Of a stretch of 64,000 nucleotides of DNA, positions 11,871 to 24,900 are shown piece after piece. The first letter of the stretch is position 1; the number at the start of each line of letters is the position of its first letter. Location of the stretch: NCBI GenBank assembly GCA_029844215.1, contig CM056720.1, positions 29,815,711-29,879,710 of the forward strand. Reading direction: 5' to 3'. Source of the stretch: Przewalskia tangutica (taxonomy: Eukaryota; Streptophyta; Magnoliopsida; Solanales; Solanaceae). Below the pieces are notes generated by a model. The model saw only the letters and a list, made by a program, of their open reading frames with translations, was not told the DNA's origin and ran no database searches. A program made the translations under genes and the position numbers.

Positions 11871-12011
11871 GCCCTCCCATTCGTCATAATAATACGTTTT
11901 CCGAAAATTTCATAATTCCGATAAATTTTTACAAGTCTCAAATCTTAACACTTGTGAGTTCTTACGTACGTTCTTAAAACATGTCCTGAAAAACAAATAC
12001 GGGGTGTAACA

Positions 12012-12049
12012 TTCTTCCCCCCTTAGAAACATTCGTCCCCGAATGTTCT
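12012..12049 (-). promoter_or_regulatory. Polypurine tract and adjacent hairpin of Q
   Basis: On the minus strand the tract AAGGGGGGAAGAA (12012-12024) abuts the 3' LTR and would prime plus-strand DNA synthesis. Just upstream in element sense lies the hairpin AACATTCG-GGGA-CGAATGTT (12030-12049): an 8-bp perfect stem with a GNRA-type tetraloop. The hairpin recurs beside the tract in R, S, P, U, V and W. Confidence 0.8.
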
Positions 12050-12158
12050 TTCGGAGTCAAACTTATAATTAGCGACATAGTTTCCTTTCACAATCCTGAC
12101 ATACCAAAAATGCCACACATGACCACATAATAGCATTTACACAAAACAAATAATTCAA

Positions 12159-15100
12159 TTATAACTTGACAAGTAGGGGAAAAGAATTACCTGAAGGTGT
12201 AGGGAATAAGTGAGGATACTTCCTCAACATGTCCTCCTCCGCTTCCCAAGTCATCTCCTCCCGGTTAACATTCCTCCACAAGACTTTGACGGAAGCTACA
12301 TCCTTGGTCCGCAGTCGCCTGACCTTGCGATCGAGTATCGCTATGGGACTCTCCTCATACGATAACCCCTCTGCCACCTGGACCTCACTAGCAGGGAAAA
12401 CTCTCGCTGGATCTCCGATACACTTCCGCAACATAGAAACATGGAAGACCGGATGTACCGCCTCTAACTCTGATGGCAGATCAAACTCATAGGCAACCTT
12501 GCCTACTCGACGGATGATCTGGTAGGTCCCAATGTACCTTGGGCTGAGCTTCCCCTTCTTATCGAATCTCATCACCCCCTTCATGGGTGATACCTTCAAG
12601 AAGATCCAATCGTCTACCTGAAACTCCAAATGCCGACGCCGATTATCCGCATATGATTTACAGCCGACTGGTCGCTAACGCCTCTCTGGATAAGCTTCAC
12701 CTTATCCACACTGATGAACCAAGTGCGCCAACTAATCGCACTCGCCACGTCGAACCAACCAATCGGCGATCTACATTTCGCCATATAAAGCCTCGTATGG
12801 CGCCATCCAGATATCGGAATGGTAGTTGTTGTTATAAGAAAACTCCACAAGAGGCAAATGATCCTCCCGGCTACCCTCAGAATCAATCACGCAGCTCGCG
12901 ACTTATCCTCGTTGTTCGGATAGTACGCTCTGCTCGCCGTCGACCGAGGATGAAATGTCAGTCCGAGACTCACTGTGTCCTAAACCCTTCGGAAAGACCT
13001 CCGAAGTTAGCCGTAAACCGGCTCCCTATCAGATATAATCGACACCGACACCGTGCAACCTCACAATCTCTCTCGATGTACACGGCATAGTCCTCACCAA
13101 AACGCGTCACGATCGGAAGGAAATGGGCTGATTTCGTTAGCTGTCAACAATAACCCAAATGGAGTCGCATTTCCTCCGAGTGCGAGGTAACCTCAGAACA
13201 AAATCCATGTTGATAACCTCCCACTTCCAAGTCGGAATCTCAATAGCCTGCAATAATCCACTGGGCCTCTGGTGCTCGACCTTGACCTGCTGGCAATTAG
13301 GACACTGTGCAACAAAACTCGCCACGCCCTCTCTTCGTGCCATCCCACCAATACAAACATCCGAGGTCATGGTACATCTTGGTGACCCGGATGAATAGAA
13401 TAACGAGCATTGTGTGCCTCCCGAATCTGTTGTGAAGTCTGACACATCGAGAACACACAACCGCCCTCAAATCTCAAAGACTTCGTCAGCGCTACCTCGA
13501 ATAGACTCTTCTCCTCCCGAAGAGCTGCATCTCGATACCGTACCAACACTGGGTCCTCAAACTGTCGCCTCTTCACCTCATCAACGATGGAATACTCGGC
13601 AACCTCACGAACCCGTACCCCTCTATCGTCGGTATCGATCAAACGAACCCCAAGGCTCGCTAACTGGTGGATCTGACGGACTATGTCCTGTCTCTCTGGC
13701 CGCACTGGCGGGCTCCCATCGATCTACGACTCAAGGCATCGAGAATCGCGTTGGCTTTCCCCGGATGGTATAGAATATCAACATCATAATCTTTCAACAA
13801 CTCTAACCACCGTCTCTGTCGCAAGTTCAGCTCCCTCTGCCTGAAGATATACTGGAGGCTCTTGTGGTCTGTATAAATATCCACATGAACCCCATATAAA
13901 TAATGTCTCCAAATCTTCAAGGCATGAATAACTGCGGCCAACTCTAAGTCGTGGGTAGGGTAATTCCTCTCATGCTTCCGTAACTGCCGGGAAGCATAGG
14001 CTATAACCTTGCCGTGCTGCATCAAAACACACCCTAGCCCGATACCCGAGGCATCACAATAGATTACGTACCCGTCTAACCCCTCAGGAAGAGTAAGAAC
14101 TGGAGTTGTAGTCAACCTTTCCTTCAAGAATCGAAACCCTTCTCGCAAGCCTCGCCCATCGGAACTTGGCCGCTCGAGTCACCCTAGTCAGCGGTGGAAA
14201 TCAAGCAACCGCTTCCACAAACCTACGATAATAACTCGCGGTCCTAAGAAATCGCGCACTCGGTCGGAGTAGTAGGTCTCGGCCAAGACTTGACTGCCTC
14301 AATCTTTGTTGTATCCACCCGAACACCATCAGCCCCAATAATATGCCCCAGGAATGCCACTGAGCCCAACCAAAACTCACACTTGGAGAACTTGGCGAAT
14401 AATTGACGGCTCCGGAGAACCCCAAGTACCGTCCTCAAGTGATCTGCATGCTCCTGCTCTGTCCGCGAATAAACCAGGATGTCATCAATAAATACTATCA
14501 CAAATGTATCTAAAAATGGCTTGAACACCCGGTTCATCAAATCCATAAATACCGCTGGAGCGTTGGTCAAACCGAAAGACATAACCCTGAACTCATAGTG
14601 CCCATACCGGGTCCTGAATGCAGTCTTTGGGATATCTCGCTCTCGAACTTCGTACTGATGATAACTGGACCGCAGTCTATCTTGAGAAACACCTCGCACT
14701 CGCAATCGTCAAACAAATCATCAATCCTGGGGAGGGGGTACCTATTCTTGATGGTTACCTTATTCAGCTGTCTGTAATCAACACACATACGTAGCGTCTC
14801 ATCCTTCTTCTTCACAAACAAAATCGGCGCTCCCCAGGGAGATACACTAGGCCTGATAAAGCCTTTCTACAGCAAATCTTTCAGCTGGTCCTTCAGCTCC
14901 CTCAACTCAAAGTGCATCCTCGTATGTCGAATGGAAATAGGTCGAGTGTCCGCAATGTGTCAATACAAAACTCAACCTCCTCTCGCAGGATACCCAAGAT
15001 CATCCGGGAACACATCCGAAACTCCTAACCACCGCACCGATCAAGAAGCGGCACCTCGACCTGTATCAAATACCCGAACCGGATGATAGATGTAACCTTT

Positions 15101-15570
15101 CGCACCATCTTCCTAGCCTTGAGATAAGAAATAAACCTACCCTCCGGCGCTGTGTTTCCTTCCACTCTATAATCGCTCGCCAGAAACTGAACCGAACCAA
15201 CCTGTCTTACGATCAGCGTTGGCATAACAAGAAGCCAACCATCCATACCCATAATGACATCAAAATCGTCATCTCGGCTCTATCAAGTCTGCAAGTGGTC
15301 CGACGATCAGAATAAATACCGGACAACCTCTCAGACACGCTCGGCTAACACCAAATCTCCCATTGGCGTAGCTACCTCAAAGGCTCTATCGACACGGCTC
15401 TATCCCGATTCTACCCGCGATAAGAGGGGACACATAGGACAAGGTAGAACTGGATCTATCAAAGCATAAACGCTACAAAGATGAAATCAATAATGTACCG
15501 TGATGGCGTCGGAAGCCTCCGATCCAGCGGTGGCTAATGAATATATGCGTTCGGGGACCGCTAGAATCTG
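12159..15570 (-). pseudogene. pol: pol of Q: protease, reverse transcriptase, RNase H, integrase, chromodomain
   Basis: Minus-strand polyprotein with domains in the usual chromovirus order. Protease: the active-site segment reads VYALIDP near 15450-15465, followed by a frame break. Reverse transcriptase: about 14870-14244, with FIDDILVYS (the YxDD box) at 14479-14490. RNase H: 14148-13681, with YCDASG near 14050 and TDHKS near 13865. Integrase: HNARYSIH and CPNC (the HHCC finger, about 13420-13290), first catalytic Asp in NMDFV near 13205, and GPY/F region SPRYIGTYQ and HPVFHVSML (12600-12420). C-terminal chromodomain: about 12400-12190, ending VKVLWRN...TWEAEEDM. The last 157 codons (12629-12159) are open, but at least four frame changes occur upstream and the second and third integrase acidic residues are blurred. 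Many breaks sit at CAG/CTG sites or homopolymers, so the true copy may be more intact. The chromodomain fits targeting to methylated histone H3K9; that role is known for the clade and inferred here. Confidence 0.88.
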
Positions 15571-15599
15571 AACCACCACCACGACCTCTACCGCGCATG

Positions 15600-16811
15600 C
15601 GTGTCCGTGAGTACCACGCCTCGGGCGCATAACCACGAAGGAGAGAAGACCCAAAGAATCGATCTTGTCGGCTGCCGCACCACCCATGCCGCCTCTGAGC
15701 GGACAATCTCTCCTCAAATGGCCTGCCGCCACAAGAGTAACAAGCTCCCGGCCTGTAATACTCGCCCAGTGAAACCTACCGCATCGAGCACACCGAGGTG
15801 GGTGGTCCCGACGTGACGGTTCTCGCCTCGCAGAAATCCCTAAGTCCTGTGAGCCTGCACCGCCTGAATGACTGGCTGATCGGACCTCCGCCAGAAAACC
15901 ATGAGGAGCACTGCGGCTGGCCGGAAAGTGGACCTAGTCTGCTTCCGAGGTTGTCCGCCTCAAAGCGCCCTGAGACCTCGCCACGGCCCTCTGGGCCGCC
16001 CCGAGTCAATCTGGTCCTCCTCTCTCTATCCTCTATCCTCGCTCATAGGCTGCATCACGGCAATGTCCATACAGGCCAAGAGCCACCCCAAGCATGCAAG
16101 AATCATATGAAGGTCTAGCCCCATCACATAACGATGAACTCTATCCGCCATGTCGCCTACAATAGTGTGCGCGTTCGCCAAGGAGTCAAACTCCAGGCTA
16201 TACTCCCTGATAGTCCTCCCATTCTGACTCAAGGTCAAAAATCTATCTACGCGGGCCCTCCTCATCTCAGGAGGAAAAAAGTGATCCATGAAGGCCTCTG
16301 TAAACTCCTCCCAAACAGCTGGAAGAGCATCCTCACCTCTCGAAAGCAACCACGACTCAAACCAGTTCAACGTAATATCGCATAACCGGTAAGAGGCTAG
16401 CGTAACAGACTCTGTCTCTGAAGCCCTAAGAACCTGCATGGTCCAGTAGTCGCCGAATGAACTCCTGCGGATCCTCCTCGCACTCGAACCATAAAACTCG
16501 TGGATGACAACCTGAGAAAATCTCGAATCCGCAAATCGGCTCTGTGGTTAGCCGCCGCTCGCTTGCCGCCTGCTACTATCTTGGTCAATAATCGGATTCG
16601 CCTCGTAGTTCTATACTCGCACCGGCCGCGGAATCGAGGCTCGTACCGAACCTTCGAGCTACCGCCGCCTCGCCTCTAATATCGCCGCGTGGTGAACTTC
16701 GCCAACCCACCTACTACCTCGGGCATATTCGTGCTCGAGTCCGTAACCCTCGAGTACCGCTAGCGCCTCCGCCGCTTTGCCCTTCTGCCCCGGCCGCTTC
16801 CGTGGAGGCAT
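15600..16811 (-). pseudogene. gag: gag of Q: nucleocapsid precursor
   Basis: Structural protein that would form the virus-like particle. The start chosen is the ATG at 16811, reading MPPRKRPGQKGKA, a basic N terminus like other gags of this clade and matching starts in R (26453), S (32487) and V (53834). The Retrotrans_gag core is the open stretch 16439-16026, with LNWFESW, AVWEEFTEAF, PPEMRRARVDRF and REYSLEFDSLA. Tandem zinc knuckles lie at about 15790-15700: CARCGRFHW followed by a CYSCGG/GHLRRDCP-type CCHC. Frame shifts separate the N terminus, core and knuckle. Gag and protease appear to have been one polyprotein, with no clear stop between them in the aligned copies. Confident in identity, not in exact boundaries. 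Confidence 0.85.
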
Positions 16812-17000
16812 AAATGTTTCATAAGAATAGGTCAGAGAGGATTCAACCTAATAAGACAGCTCTACTGCACGATCTCTGAGAGAAGAATGGAAACCAATCC
16901 TAAATGTCTTGCAGCCTCACGATTATAGATGTGGTGCACAACACACCAATAATCAAGACTCTACTAGACACACCGCATACACACTTTCCGAGGACTAATT

Positions 17001-17011
17001 GCTCGATACCA
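17001..17011 (-). promoter_or_regulatory. Primer-binding site of Q (initiator tRNA-Met)
   Basis: On the minus strand TGGTATCGAGC lies 4 bases after the 5' LTR end. The plant initiator tRNA-Met 3' end predicts TGGTATCAGAGC, which is what element S shows. The missing CA in the middle is the same CAG-to-CG change seen throughout this patch. Confidence 0.85.
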
Positions 17012-17015
17012 CTTT

Positions 17016-19314
17016 TGTCACGACCGACCTCGCCGCGATCGATGCCCTACCCGCACCTGCTCGTATACATCGAGAATAGCAAATGAACATACACAACATA
17101 AACACACGTAAACGATAAACATCACAAAGGCTAGCCGATAAGGCCGCTTCCATAATATAAACATAATCAAAAGTACAATCAGTATAACTCGGTTCTTACG
17201 GTAACCACATATGTGAATACGGACTCTAGAATAACAATTGTGGCGGGACAGGGCTCCGCCATACCCCTGAATGTACATAATACTACAACATCAGGGAAAA
17301 ACTGTACCAAAGAGACAAGCCTCCGGAGAAATGGAGCTTCTGACGTCTGATATGTGATCTTGAGAATGAGGATCCACCACCTGCTTACCCCTACCTGCGG
17401 CATGAACGCAACCCCCGAGGAAGGGGGTCAGTACACAATATGTACTAAGTATGTAAAACTTGAAAATACTGTACTTACATCATAAGTTTAAAACAAAGCC
17501 GGAGACATGTATGATAATCAAATTACAGTACACTGTGCCTTACTAACAATGAGAGTAAACAGTAGTATACCTACAATATAAAATAGGAAGCTCACGATCA
17601 AATCATGGGTAGCAAATCCATGGAAACAGGTGGTATAACGTCTTGGGGGTTTACCCCTCATTTATACTCTTACCCTGAGGCAGGTGGTATAACGTCTTGG
17701 GGGTTTACCCCTCATTTATACTCTTATCCTGGAGAAGGTGGTAAAGCAGGTGGTATAACGTCTTGGGGGTTTACCCCTCATTTATACTCTTACCCTGGAG
17801 AAGGTGGTAAAGCAGGTGGTATAACGTCTTGTGGGTTTACCCCTCATTTATACTCTTACCCTGGAGAAGGTGGTATAGCGTCTTGGGGGTTTACCCCTCA
17901 TTTATACTCTTACCCTATCTCAACCGGCCGTCATACAATAAATAAGCAAGTTAGAAATCCCCCTAACTTCTTATTAGTCTCATTCATCTACACTCTCATT
18001 TTAGTTTACTTAAGGCACTAATATGTTATAATAAATCCGGGAGTTTAACCCAAAGTACTACATACTTCTATTCTTTAAAACAAATGACTCTTTTTAGTAT
18101 AAAACTTCCAAGATACTATTAACCACAGTATCAAGTCCAAATTACATTTCAACGCAAGTCACAATACCTTTAGAAATAAAGTTAGGTTACTAAATCAAGT
18201 GACTCCTTTTCTTATAAAACCTTAGGCAATTGATGCCTTAAAATCAAATTTCCTTTCATTAAATCAAGCCATTTATCTTTCCATAAAGTTAATATAACCA
18301 ACTTCCCATAAAGTCATTATATTAACTTTATACCTTAGCCAAATACAATTTCCTATCCAAGGGACTTATACGTTTAAAACGAAACAAGTATCACATACTT
18401 TAAAACTCTTCAAGTCCCTTAACTTCTTATTAAAACTTAAGACATCCTTAAAACTTTCAAAGAAGTGAGTTATTCTCCTAACTCACCCGACTTGGCTATT
18501 TTAAAACAAGTAAAGGATATCAAGGTTTTGTACGTCTACCGTACTATATACGTGCAACTAGTCATGCTCAAAAGATATGAAAAGTTCTACATACCTCGTC
18601 GGGTCGAAACACTTGCCAAGTACAATATCCCGCCCGTAGTATGTCAACCTATAATATCCAAAATACGTCTATTAACGCCTTACTTCAAACGTAGAATATT
18701 ATAGGTGTCAAGTCGCTAAATTCTATGGAAAATCGGACAACACCTCCTTTGTTTCTACTCACTTTGCCACCTTTTTCAAGGTCGAATTCAATAACCAAAC
18801 ACGCCACATTTAAGGAACAATCAAATCAATTAATCAATAGGGGATTACACGCCTATTAGACGTGTAAAATTCCGCCCCACAAACGATATCAAACCAACAA
18901 AACTACAAGTCCAATTCGGCCACATTGAGTACAATAACACCAATTCTTATCCAATTCCATTTCAATCCAAGTTGTTAGCATAACATGATATCAAGTCACA
19001 ATTGATTATAACTACTATAGTCTTCAAGTAAGTAACATGCGACGATTTCTAATAAACGACCAATTAGTAATCCAACTTCAAGTGGCTTATATAACATTTC
19101 GGATTTAAGGCTACAATCAATCCATAATACTTATCAACTTCAACATATAAACTTCATGCTAGCAACATGTAAAGCTAACAACAAGCAAAATATATAATCT
19201 TGTAATACTTTTAAGAGACAAGATTATACCTCAATGAAACTTAATCCAACTCCAATTCCGAAGTCGCTCCTTAGCAACTTAGAGCCTCTTCGAGACACTT
19301 CAATCCGCTACTTG
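17016..19314 (-). mobile_element. Right (5') LTR of Q, first part
   Basis: Starts TGTCACGACCGACC and copies the left LTR up to GCTACTTG at 19314, where R is inserted. The first 250 bp differ from the left LTR mostly by CAG/CTG losses; beyond about 17280 the two are nearly identical. It includes the second copy of the hairpin minisatellite at 17617-17925, again open for 138 codons on the plus strand. Confidence 0.9.
19310..19314. repeat. Target-site duplication of R, left copy (ACTTG)
   Basis: ACTTG precedes the TGTCACGACC start of R and recurs at 29129-29133 after its TATAACA end. The joined empty site matches the Q left LTR (CCGCTACTTGAGACCC near 11360), which proves the insertion point. 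Confidence 0.93.
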
Positions 19315-20528
19315 TGTCACGACCCATTCCGGGGCCCGTGACTGGTGCCTTACCGGGGCACCCAAGTAGTCATACATCAGAGTAATCAGCGGAAATATAA
19401 AACAAGACATGAAACAGTTTATAAAATAAGACACAGTTTATGTGAACAAACGTCGCTTTCTCGTATATATATAAACCAGTTTAGCGATACATCCGACATC
19501 GCATACAATACTACAGCACTCTAAGGAAATATATACAACTATGGCGGGACGGGCCCGCCATACCTCGATCAGACAAACTATCTACAATACAGGAGATCAT
19601 ACCAAAAGTAGAGCCTCCTAGAAGATGGAGCTCACGACACCAATGCAAAGAGATCCTAAGGATGCGGATCTAGCACTGCTTGCTTACCGCGGCATGAACG
19701 CAGCCCCAAGGAGGTCGATAACAGTACTAAGTATGCGAAATCGTAAAGTACTTAAATGAAAACATATCATTTTTAAAACCGGTTTACAAATATGTGTGAA
19801 ACAACGAGAAACCGCACGTAGTGCCACATCACAAACAAGAGCAACAATAGGTAATTGTAATAGGTCTTGTCTAGGCTGCGAATGATCGAAACAGGGCCAC
19901 TCGCCCACATCATCATTCTGCAAGCCTAATCCTGGACTCCCGGAGTCCGCATAGGCCACTCACATGGGCCCGCATGAGATATAACCCGCATCGAGGTAGC
20001 TACCTGCATCGCCCCGACTCGCTGTCCGCATGGCCACATAGACCGCATGAGGCATAACCCCGCATACTAACCTGGAACTCTCGTAGCTCCGCATAGGCCC
20101 CCTGGACCCGCATGAGGTATTCTCGAATCATGGTCCTGCATCACCGAGTCTACCCCAGACGGAGGGCAGCTTAACCTCCGGTATCATCTCAAGAGGTGAG
20201 TGATAGTACACTAACATAACATCTTATCTTTAAACAACATAAGCACAACAAGGATACTTTCTTATACAAACGTTACAAGATACTAATACACATAGCATCA
20301 TATCATGTCTACTTATCAAACCATCTTATTATTCTTTTTCACAATTCAACATAAGTCTGTTATAAACACATAGGCAAACTTGTTTCTTTTATCAATCTTA
20401 AGTGGTTATACTTAACTTCCCATAAAGCTAGTATAACTCTTAAGCTTCGCTTTAAAACCGCTTAGTTCTCTTACATTAAAAATGATTCAAGATTCTTATG
20501 AAATGCTTTCGGATCTTTATTATTCGTG

Positions 20529-20640
20529 CTTAAGTGAGGCATTGTCGTAAGTGTTATTCAAAGCTTAAGCCGTGAGGCATTGCCGTAAGTATTATTCAGC
20601 TTAAGTCAAAGACATTGCCGTAGTTATTATTCGCTTAACA
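20529..20640 (-). repeat. Tandem repeat GCTTAAG-GAGGCATTGCCGTAAG in R left LTR
   Basis: Three units of roughly 38-40 bp, each with GCTTAAG, a CATTGYCGTA motif and TATTATTC. The right LTR of R repeats it at 27864-27970. Single units occur in A (about 1315) and V (about 50531). Confidence 0.75.
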
Positions 20641-21380
20641 CGTATGCGTCACCGTACTATATATATTGTAAAATATCATGCTTTAGGAAGAATCACATAC
20701 CTTCTCAAATAAAACCACCGCCAAGTTGAATATGTCGCAGAGAGTCACCATAATAGTCACGACATCTATCAAAGACTACTCAAGGTCATTCTAAACAGAG
20801 GGTTCACAATTCTATGGAAAGTTGGGCGATTTCCTACCCGGTGAGCTATATAAGTCTACTGTGAAAACAGTCCTATGTAAGTACAGTTTGATTATTCTTC
20901 TTTTAAACCCTTCTACTGTGGTAACAATTCAATTCTATTCTGTGATATTCTTCTAAGTATTTAATACTTATTCTAATACTACAACAGTAAGTATTCTCTA
21001 ATTCAAAAGAGGGTTAGGATTAGTTACCTCAGTAAGCCCAATAATATCCTAGAAAAGTCGCGCCTGAGCAAGGTTTTGCTCCTAAGTTGTATGCTCCAAG
21101 GAAACCTTAGAAGTTCTTCACAACTTCTACTAAGTACTAAGGTATTTGGGCTAGGGTATTTTGGGCATTATAACAATACTTAGAAGACAACTTTTCTACC
21201 AAGGGAGGGGGGGTAGATTTTGGCTAGGCAGGGGGCCTCGCCAAACTACTAGGCTAGGGGGTATTCGGCCAGGGCCTTCACAAGGGAGGGGAGGGTTGGG
21301 CGAAAAGGCTACAAAGGGAGAGGAGAGGATTTTCAAGACTTGAAAGATTTGTGGATGAAGAACTCTTCATCTCTAAGGGG

Positions 21381-21388
21381 TATTTATA
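21381..21388 (-). promoter_or_regulatory. TATA box of R left LTR
   Basis: TATAAATA on the minus strand in the context CCTATAAATACCCC, about 396 bp into the LTR in element sense. The right LTR copy, the one that would drive transcription, is at 28713-28720. Confidence 0.7.
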
Positions 21389-21781
21389 GGTCAAGAAGTG
21401 GCCAACCAATGGCCAAGATTAAGACAAGTGCAAGGCAAGTGTAGGTGAGGATTAACTATACACAAATATCCTACCAACTCCTTGACTTGTGCACAAGGCA
21501 CAAAAACGTGCAATGGTCTCCAATTTCGTCAATGGACGATTCAAGTCCACCAATTGGAGGTGCCAAGTGTCGCCTCCCGTTGGTCCAAAATGTTTCGCCT
21601 CTCGGAAAAATCCGCAAAATTAGAAATGGCATAGCCGAATTTACCCTACGAAAGTCGTGGAAGCGTTTCGTCGGAAAACTATTCGTTTTGTGACTTGTGC
21701 CCAAAAAAACATTTTTCCTAAACTTTAAGGCTAGACTTTTAGACGTATTCCCCACGCATACTCCGGAAATACGGTATAACA

Positions 21782-21815
21782 TTCTCCTCCTTAGAAACAT
21801 TCGTCCGAATGTTCC
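21782..21815 (-). promoter_or_regulatory. Polypurine tract and hairpin of R
   Basis: Minus-strand AAGGAGGAGAA next to the 3' LTR, and the AACATTCG/CGAATGTT stem at about 21797-21814 with its loop shortened to two bases, probably by base loss in a G run. Confidence 0.7.
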
Positions 21816-21924
21816 TTCCCAAGACGATTAACGATAAGATTCTTCATAACTTAAACGATTGCAAATGCCACACACGCCACGTAACAACACTTAGGCGTAA
21901 GCGATAACGAAAATTTACAAGTAG

Positions 21925-24900
21925 GAAAGTGAATTACCCGGAGGTGGGGAATAGGTGAGATACTTCGCCTCATGTCCTCCTCGGCTTCCCACGTCATCTC
22001 CTCCTCGAGCCTGCTCCGCCACAAGACTTTGACGGAAGCCACATCCCTGGTCCGCAGACGCCTAACCTGACGATCGACTATCGCTATGGGAATCTCCTCA
22101 TACGATAACCCCTCGGTCACCTGGACATCGTCAATCGGATGCACCCTAGATGGATCCCCGATACATCTCCTCAAGATAGATCGTGAAAAACCGGATGCAC
22201 TGCCTCCAGATCGGACGGCAGATCCAACTCATAGGCAACCTTGCCTACCCTGCGGACAATCTGAAACGGCCCAATGTACCTTGGGCTGAGTTTCCCCTTC
22301 TTCCCGAATCGCATCACACCCTTCATGGGTGACACCTTTAGGAAAACCCAATCATGAACCTCGAACTCAAGATGCCGACGACGATGATCCGTGATACGAC
22401 TGGCCGACTCGAAATATCAATAGCCGCCTCGGATAAGCTTCACCTTATCCATCGCTCACGCACCAATCTGGTCCCACTAGCCGCACTCGCCCACATCGAA
22501 CCAACCTATAGGCGACCGCACTTCCTCCCATACAAGGCCTCATAAGGCGCCATCCGAATACCGGAGTGGTAGCTATTATTATACGCGAACTCAACTAGAG
22601 GCAAATGATCCTCCCAACTACCATCGAAGTCAATAACATAGGCTCGCAGATATCCTCAAGAGTCGGATAGCGCTCTGCTGTCCGTCGGCCTCAGGATGAA
22701 ATGCGACTGTGCTCACTCGCCCCTAAACCCTCTGGAAGGACCTCCGGAGTTAGCCGTAACCGGGCCTCGCTCGATATGATCAAGTAGGGACTCCATGCAC
22801 CGACGATCTCTGATGTAAAGTCCGCATAATCCTCACCAAAAGTCGCCCCGACGGAAGAAAGTGGGCTGATTTCACAACTGTCGACGATAACCCATATAGA
22901 ATCATGTCTCCTCCGAGTGCGAGGTAATCCTGTGATGAAGTCCATGTTGATTACCTCCCACTTCCGTGTCGGGATCTCAATCGCAGAATAAAACCACCGT
23001 GCCTCGTGCTCTACCTTCACTGCCGACAACACGGCACCGAGCTACGAACTCGCAACGCCCTCTTCAAGCCATCCCACCAATACACAGATCTAAGGTCGTG
23101 GTACATCTTGGTCGACCGGATGGATAGAGTAACGCTTGCTGTGTGCTTCCCAAGAACTCACGCCAAGTCCCAAACATCCGAACACACAATCCGCCCTCAA
23201 ACCTTAGCACCCCATCAAAGCTACTCAAAAGGACCCTTGCCTCACGAAGAGTCAGATCACGATATCGAATCAAAGCCGGATCCTCGAATCGTTGCCTCTT
23301 CACCTCCTCAACGATGGAAGACTCGCAACCTCACGAACTCTAACCCCACCGCTATCGTAATCAATCAAACGGACACCAAGGCTCGCTAATCGATGCAAAT
23401 CACGAACCATGTCCCTCCTCTCTAGCCGCACATCCGATAGGCTCCCATCGACTACGACTAAGAGCATCCGCCACAACATGGCCTTCCCCGTGGTACAGAT
23501 ATCAACATCGTAATCCTTAAGCAACTCTAACCACCGCCTCTGCCGTAAGTTCACTCCTCCGTGAAGATATACCGAGGCTCTTGTGGTCTGTAAAAATATC
23601 CACGTGAACCTCATACAAATAGTGCCTCAAGATCTTCAAAGCGTGAATCACAGCTGCCAACTCCAAATCATGGGTGGGGTAGTTCCTCTCGTGTATCTTC
23701 AGCTGTCGGGATGCATATGCTATAACTCGCCATGCCGCATCAATACACATCCCAACCCGATGCCCGACGATCACAATACACGACATAACCATCTCGACCT
23801 CCGAAGAGTAAGAACGAGGCGGTCGTCGCCTCTTTTCAAGAATCGAAACCCCGCCACAAGCATCACCATCAAACTTGGTCGCCTTCCGAGTCACCTAGTC
23901 AATGGTGCAGATAGAAGCAAACTTCTCCACGAACCGATAATATCTGCAAGGCCCGAAATCGCGAACCTCCGTCGAGTAGTAGGTTCAGGCCAAGTCCCGA
24001 TCGCTTCGATTTGCCGTATCCACTCGAATGCCATCAGACCCGACAATATGCCCAAGAAACGCAATGAAGTAAACCAAAACTCACATTTGGAAAACTTGGC
24101 GCATAAATCGCTGGTCTGAGAATCACAAGATAGCCTCAAATGCTCCGCATGCTCCTCGCCCGAGCGAGAATAAACCAAGATATCATCAATGAACACTATC
24201 ACAAACGCGTGTCCAAAATGGTTTGAACACTCGGTTCATCAAATCCATGAATACCACCGAGCATCGTCAACCCAAAAGACATGACCTGAACTCATAATGC
24301 CCGCATCGTCCGAATGCATCCTAGGGACATCCACCTCTCGACACGAACTCGATGATAGCCCGATCGCAGATCAATCTTGAGAAACATCTCGCGCTCGCAA
24401 TCGGTCGAACAAGTCATCAATCCCGGAAGGGGTATTCGTTTAATGGTCACCTTGTTCACCGTAGTCAACACACATGCGCAGGCCCCGCCCTTCTTCTTCA
24501 CGAACAATACCGGCGCCGGGGAGAAACACTAGGTCCGATAAAACCCTTCTCCAAAGAAATCCTCACCGGTCCTTCAACTCCTCAACTCGCAGTGCCATTC
24601 GTATGGCGGAATGGAAATAGGCCGAGTATCCGCAACACATCTATACAAAACTCGATCTCCTCTCGGGAGGATACCCGAGGTCATCCGAAACACGCCCGGG
24701 AACTCACGACCATCGAATCGATCAAAATCTGGTACCGCAGCCTTGAGATCAAACACCCGAACGAGATGGTAGATATACCACTTCGCACCATCTTCCTAGC
24801 CTTGAGGTGAAATAAACCTACCTCGGCGATACCGTCCACTCCCACTCAACAACCGGCTCTCAGAAACCGAACTGCATTACTCTCTCTCTGCCTACATTGG

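Larger units (their letters stand above)
9061..12011 (-). mobile_element. Left (3') LTR of Q
   Basis: Runs from TGTCACGACCCGACC to GGGGTGTAACA, with 2-bp TG/CA ends. Landmarks in plus order: GGGACAGGGCCCCGCC (9303), hairpin tandem repeats (9675-9975), the GTACGTCTACCGTAC box (near 10589), a probable TATA-like TATTTAATA on the minus strand (11660-11668), and a G-box GACACGTGTC (11861-11870). This LTR is rich in intact CAG and CTG and is among the cleanest stretches of the window. Confidence 0.92.
19315..21781 (-). mobile_element. Left (3') LTR of R
   Basis: TGTCACGACCCATTCC to GGTATAACA. Contains a GCATGAGG repeat (about 19940-20130), a GCTTAAG...CATTGCCGTAAG tandem array (20529-20640), and a TATA box (21381-21388). 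Comparison with the right LTR shows changes such as GACTGGTGCC versus GATCGTGCC. Confidence 0.9.

Noticed and set aside
12587..13090. 167-codon plus-strand frame
   Set aside because: It lies exactly opposite integrase coding sequence and shows no family resemblance. It is a shadow, like 23583-24119, 24352-24810, 25925-26383 and 62304-62891.
12159..16811. Programmed frameshifting to explain gag-pol breaks in Q
   Set aside because: There are many breaks, at different places in Q and R, associated with CAG/CTG and G/C runs; no recurrent slippery site.
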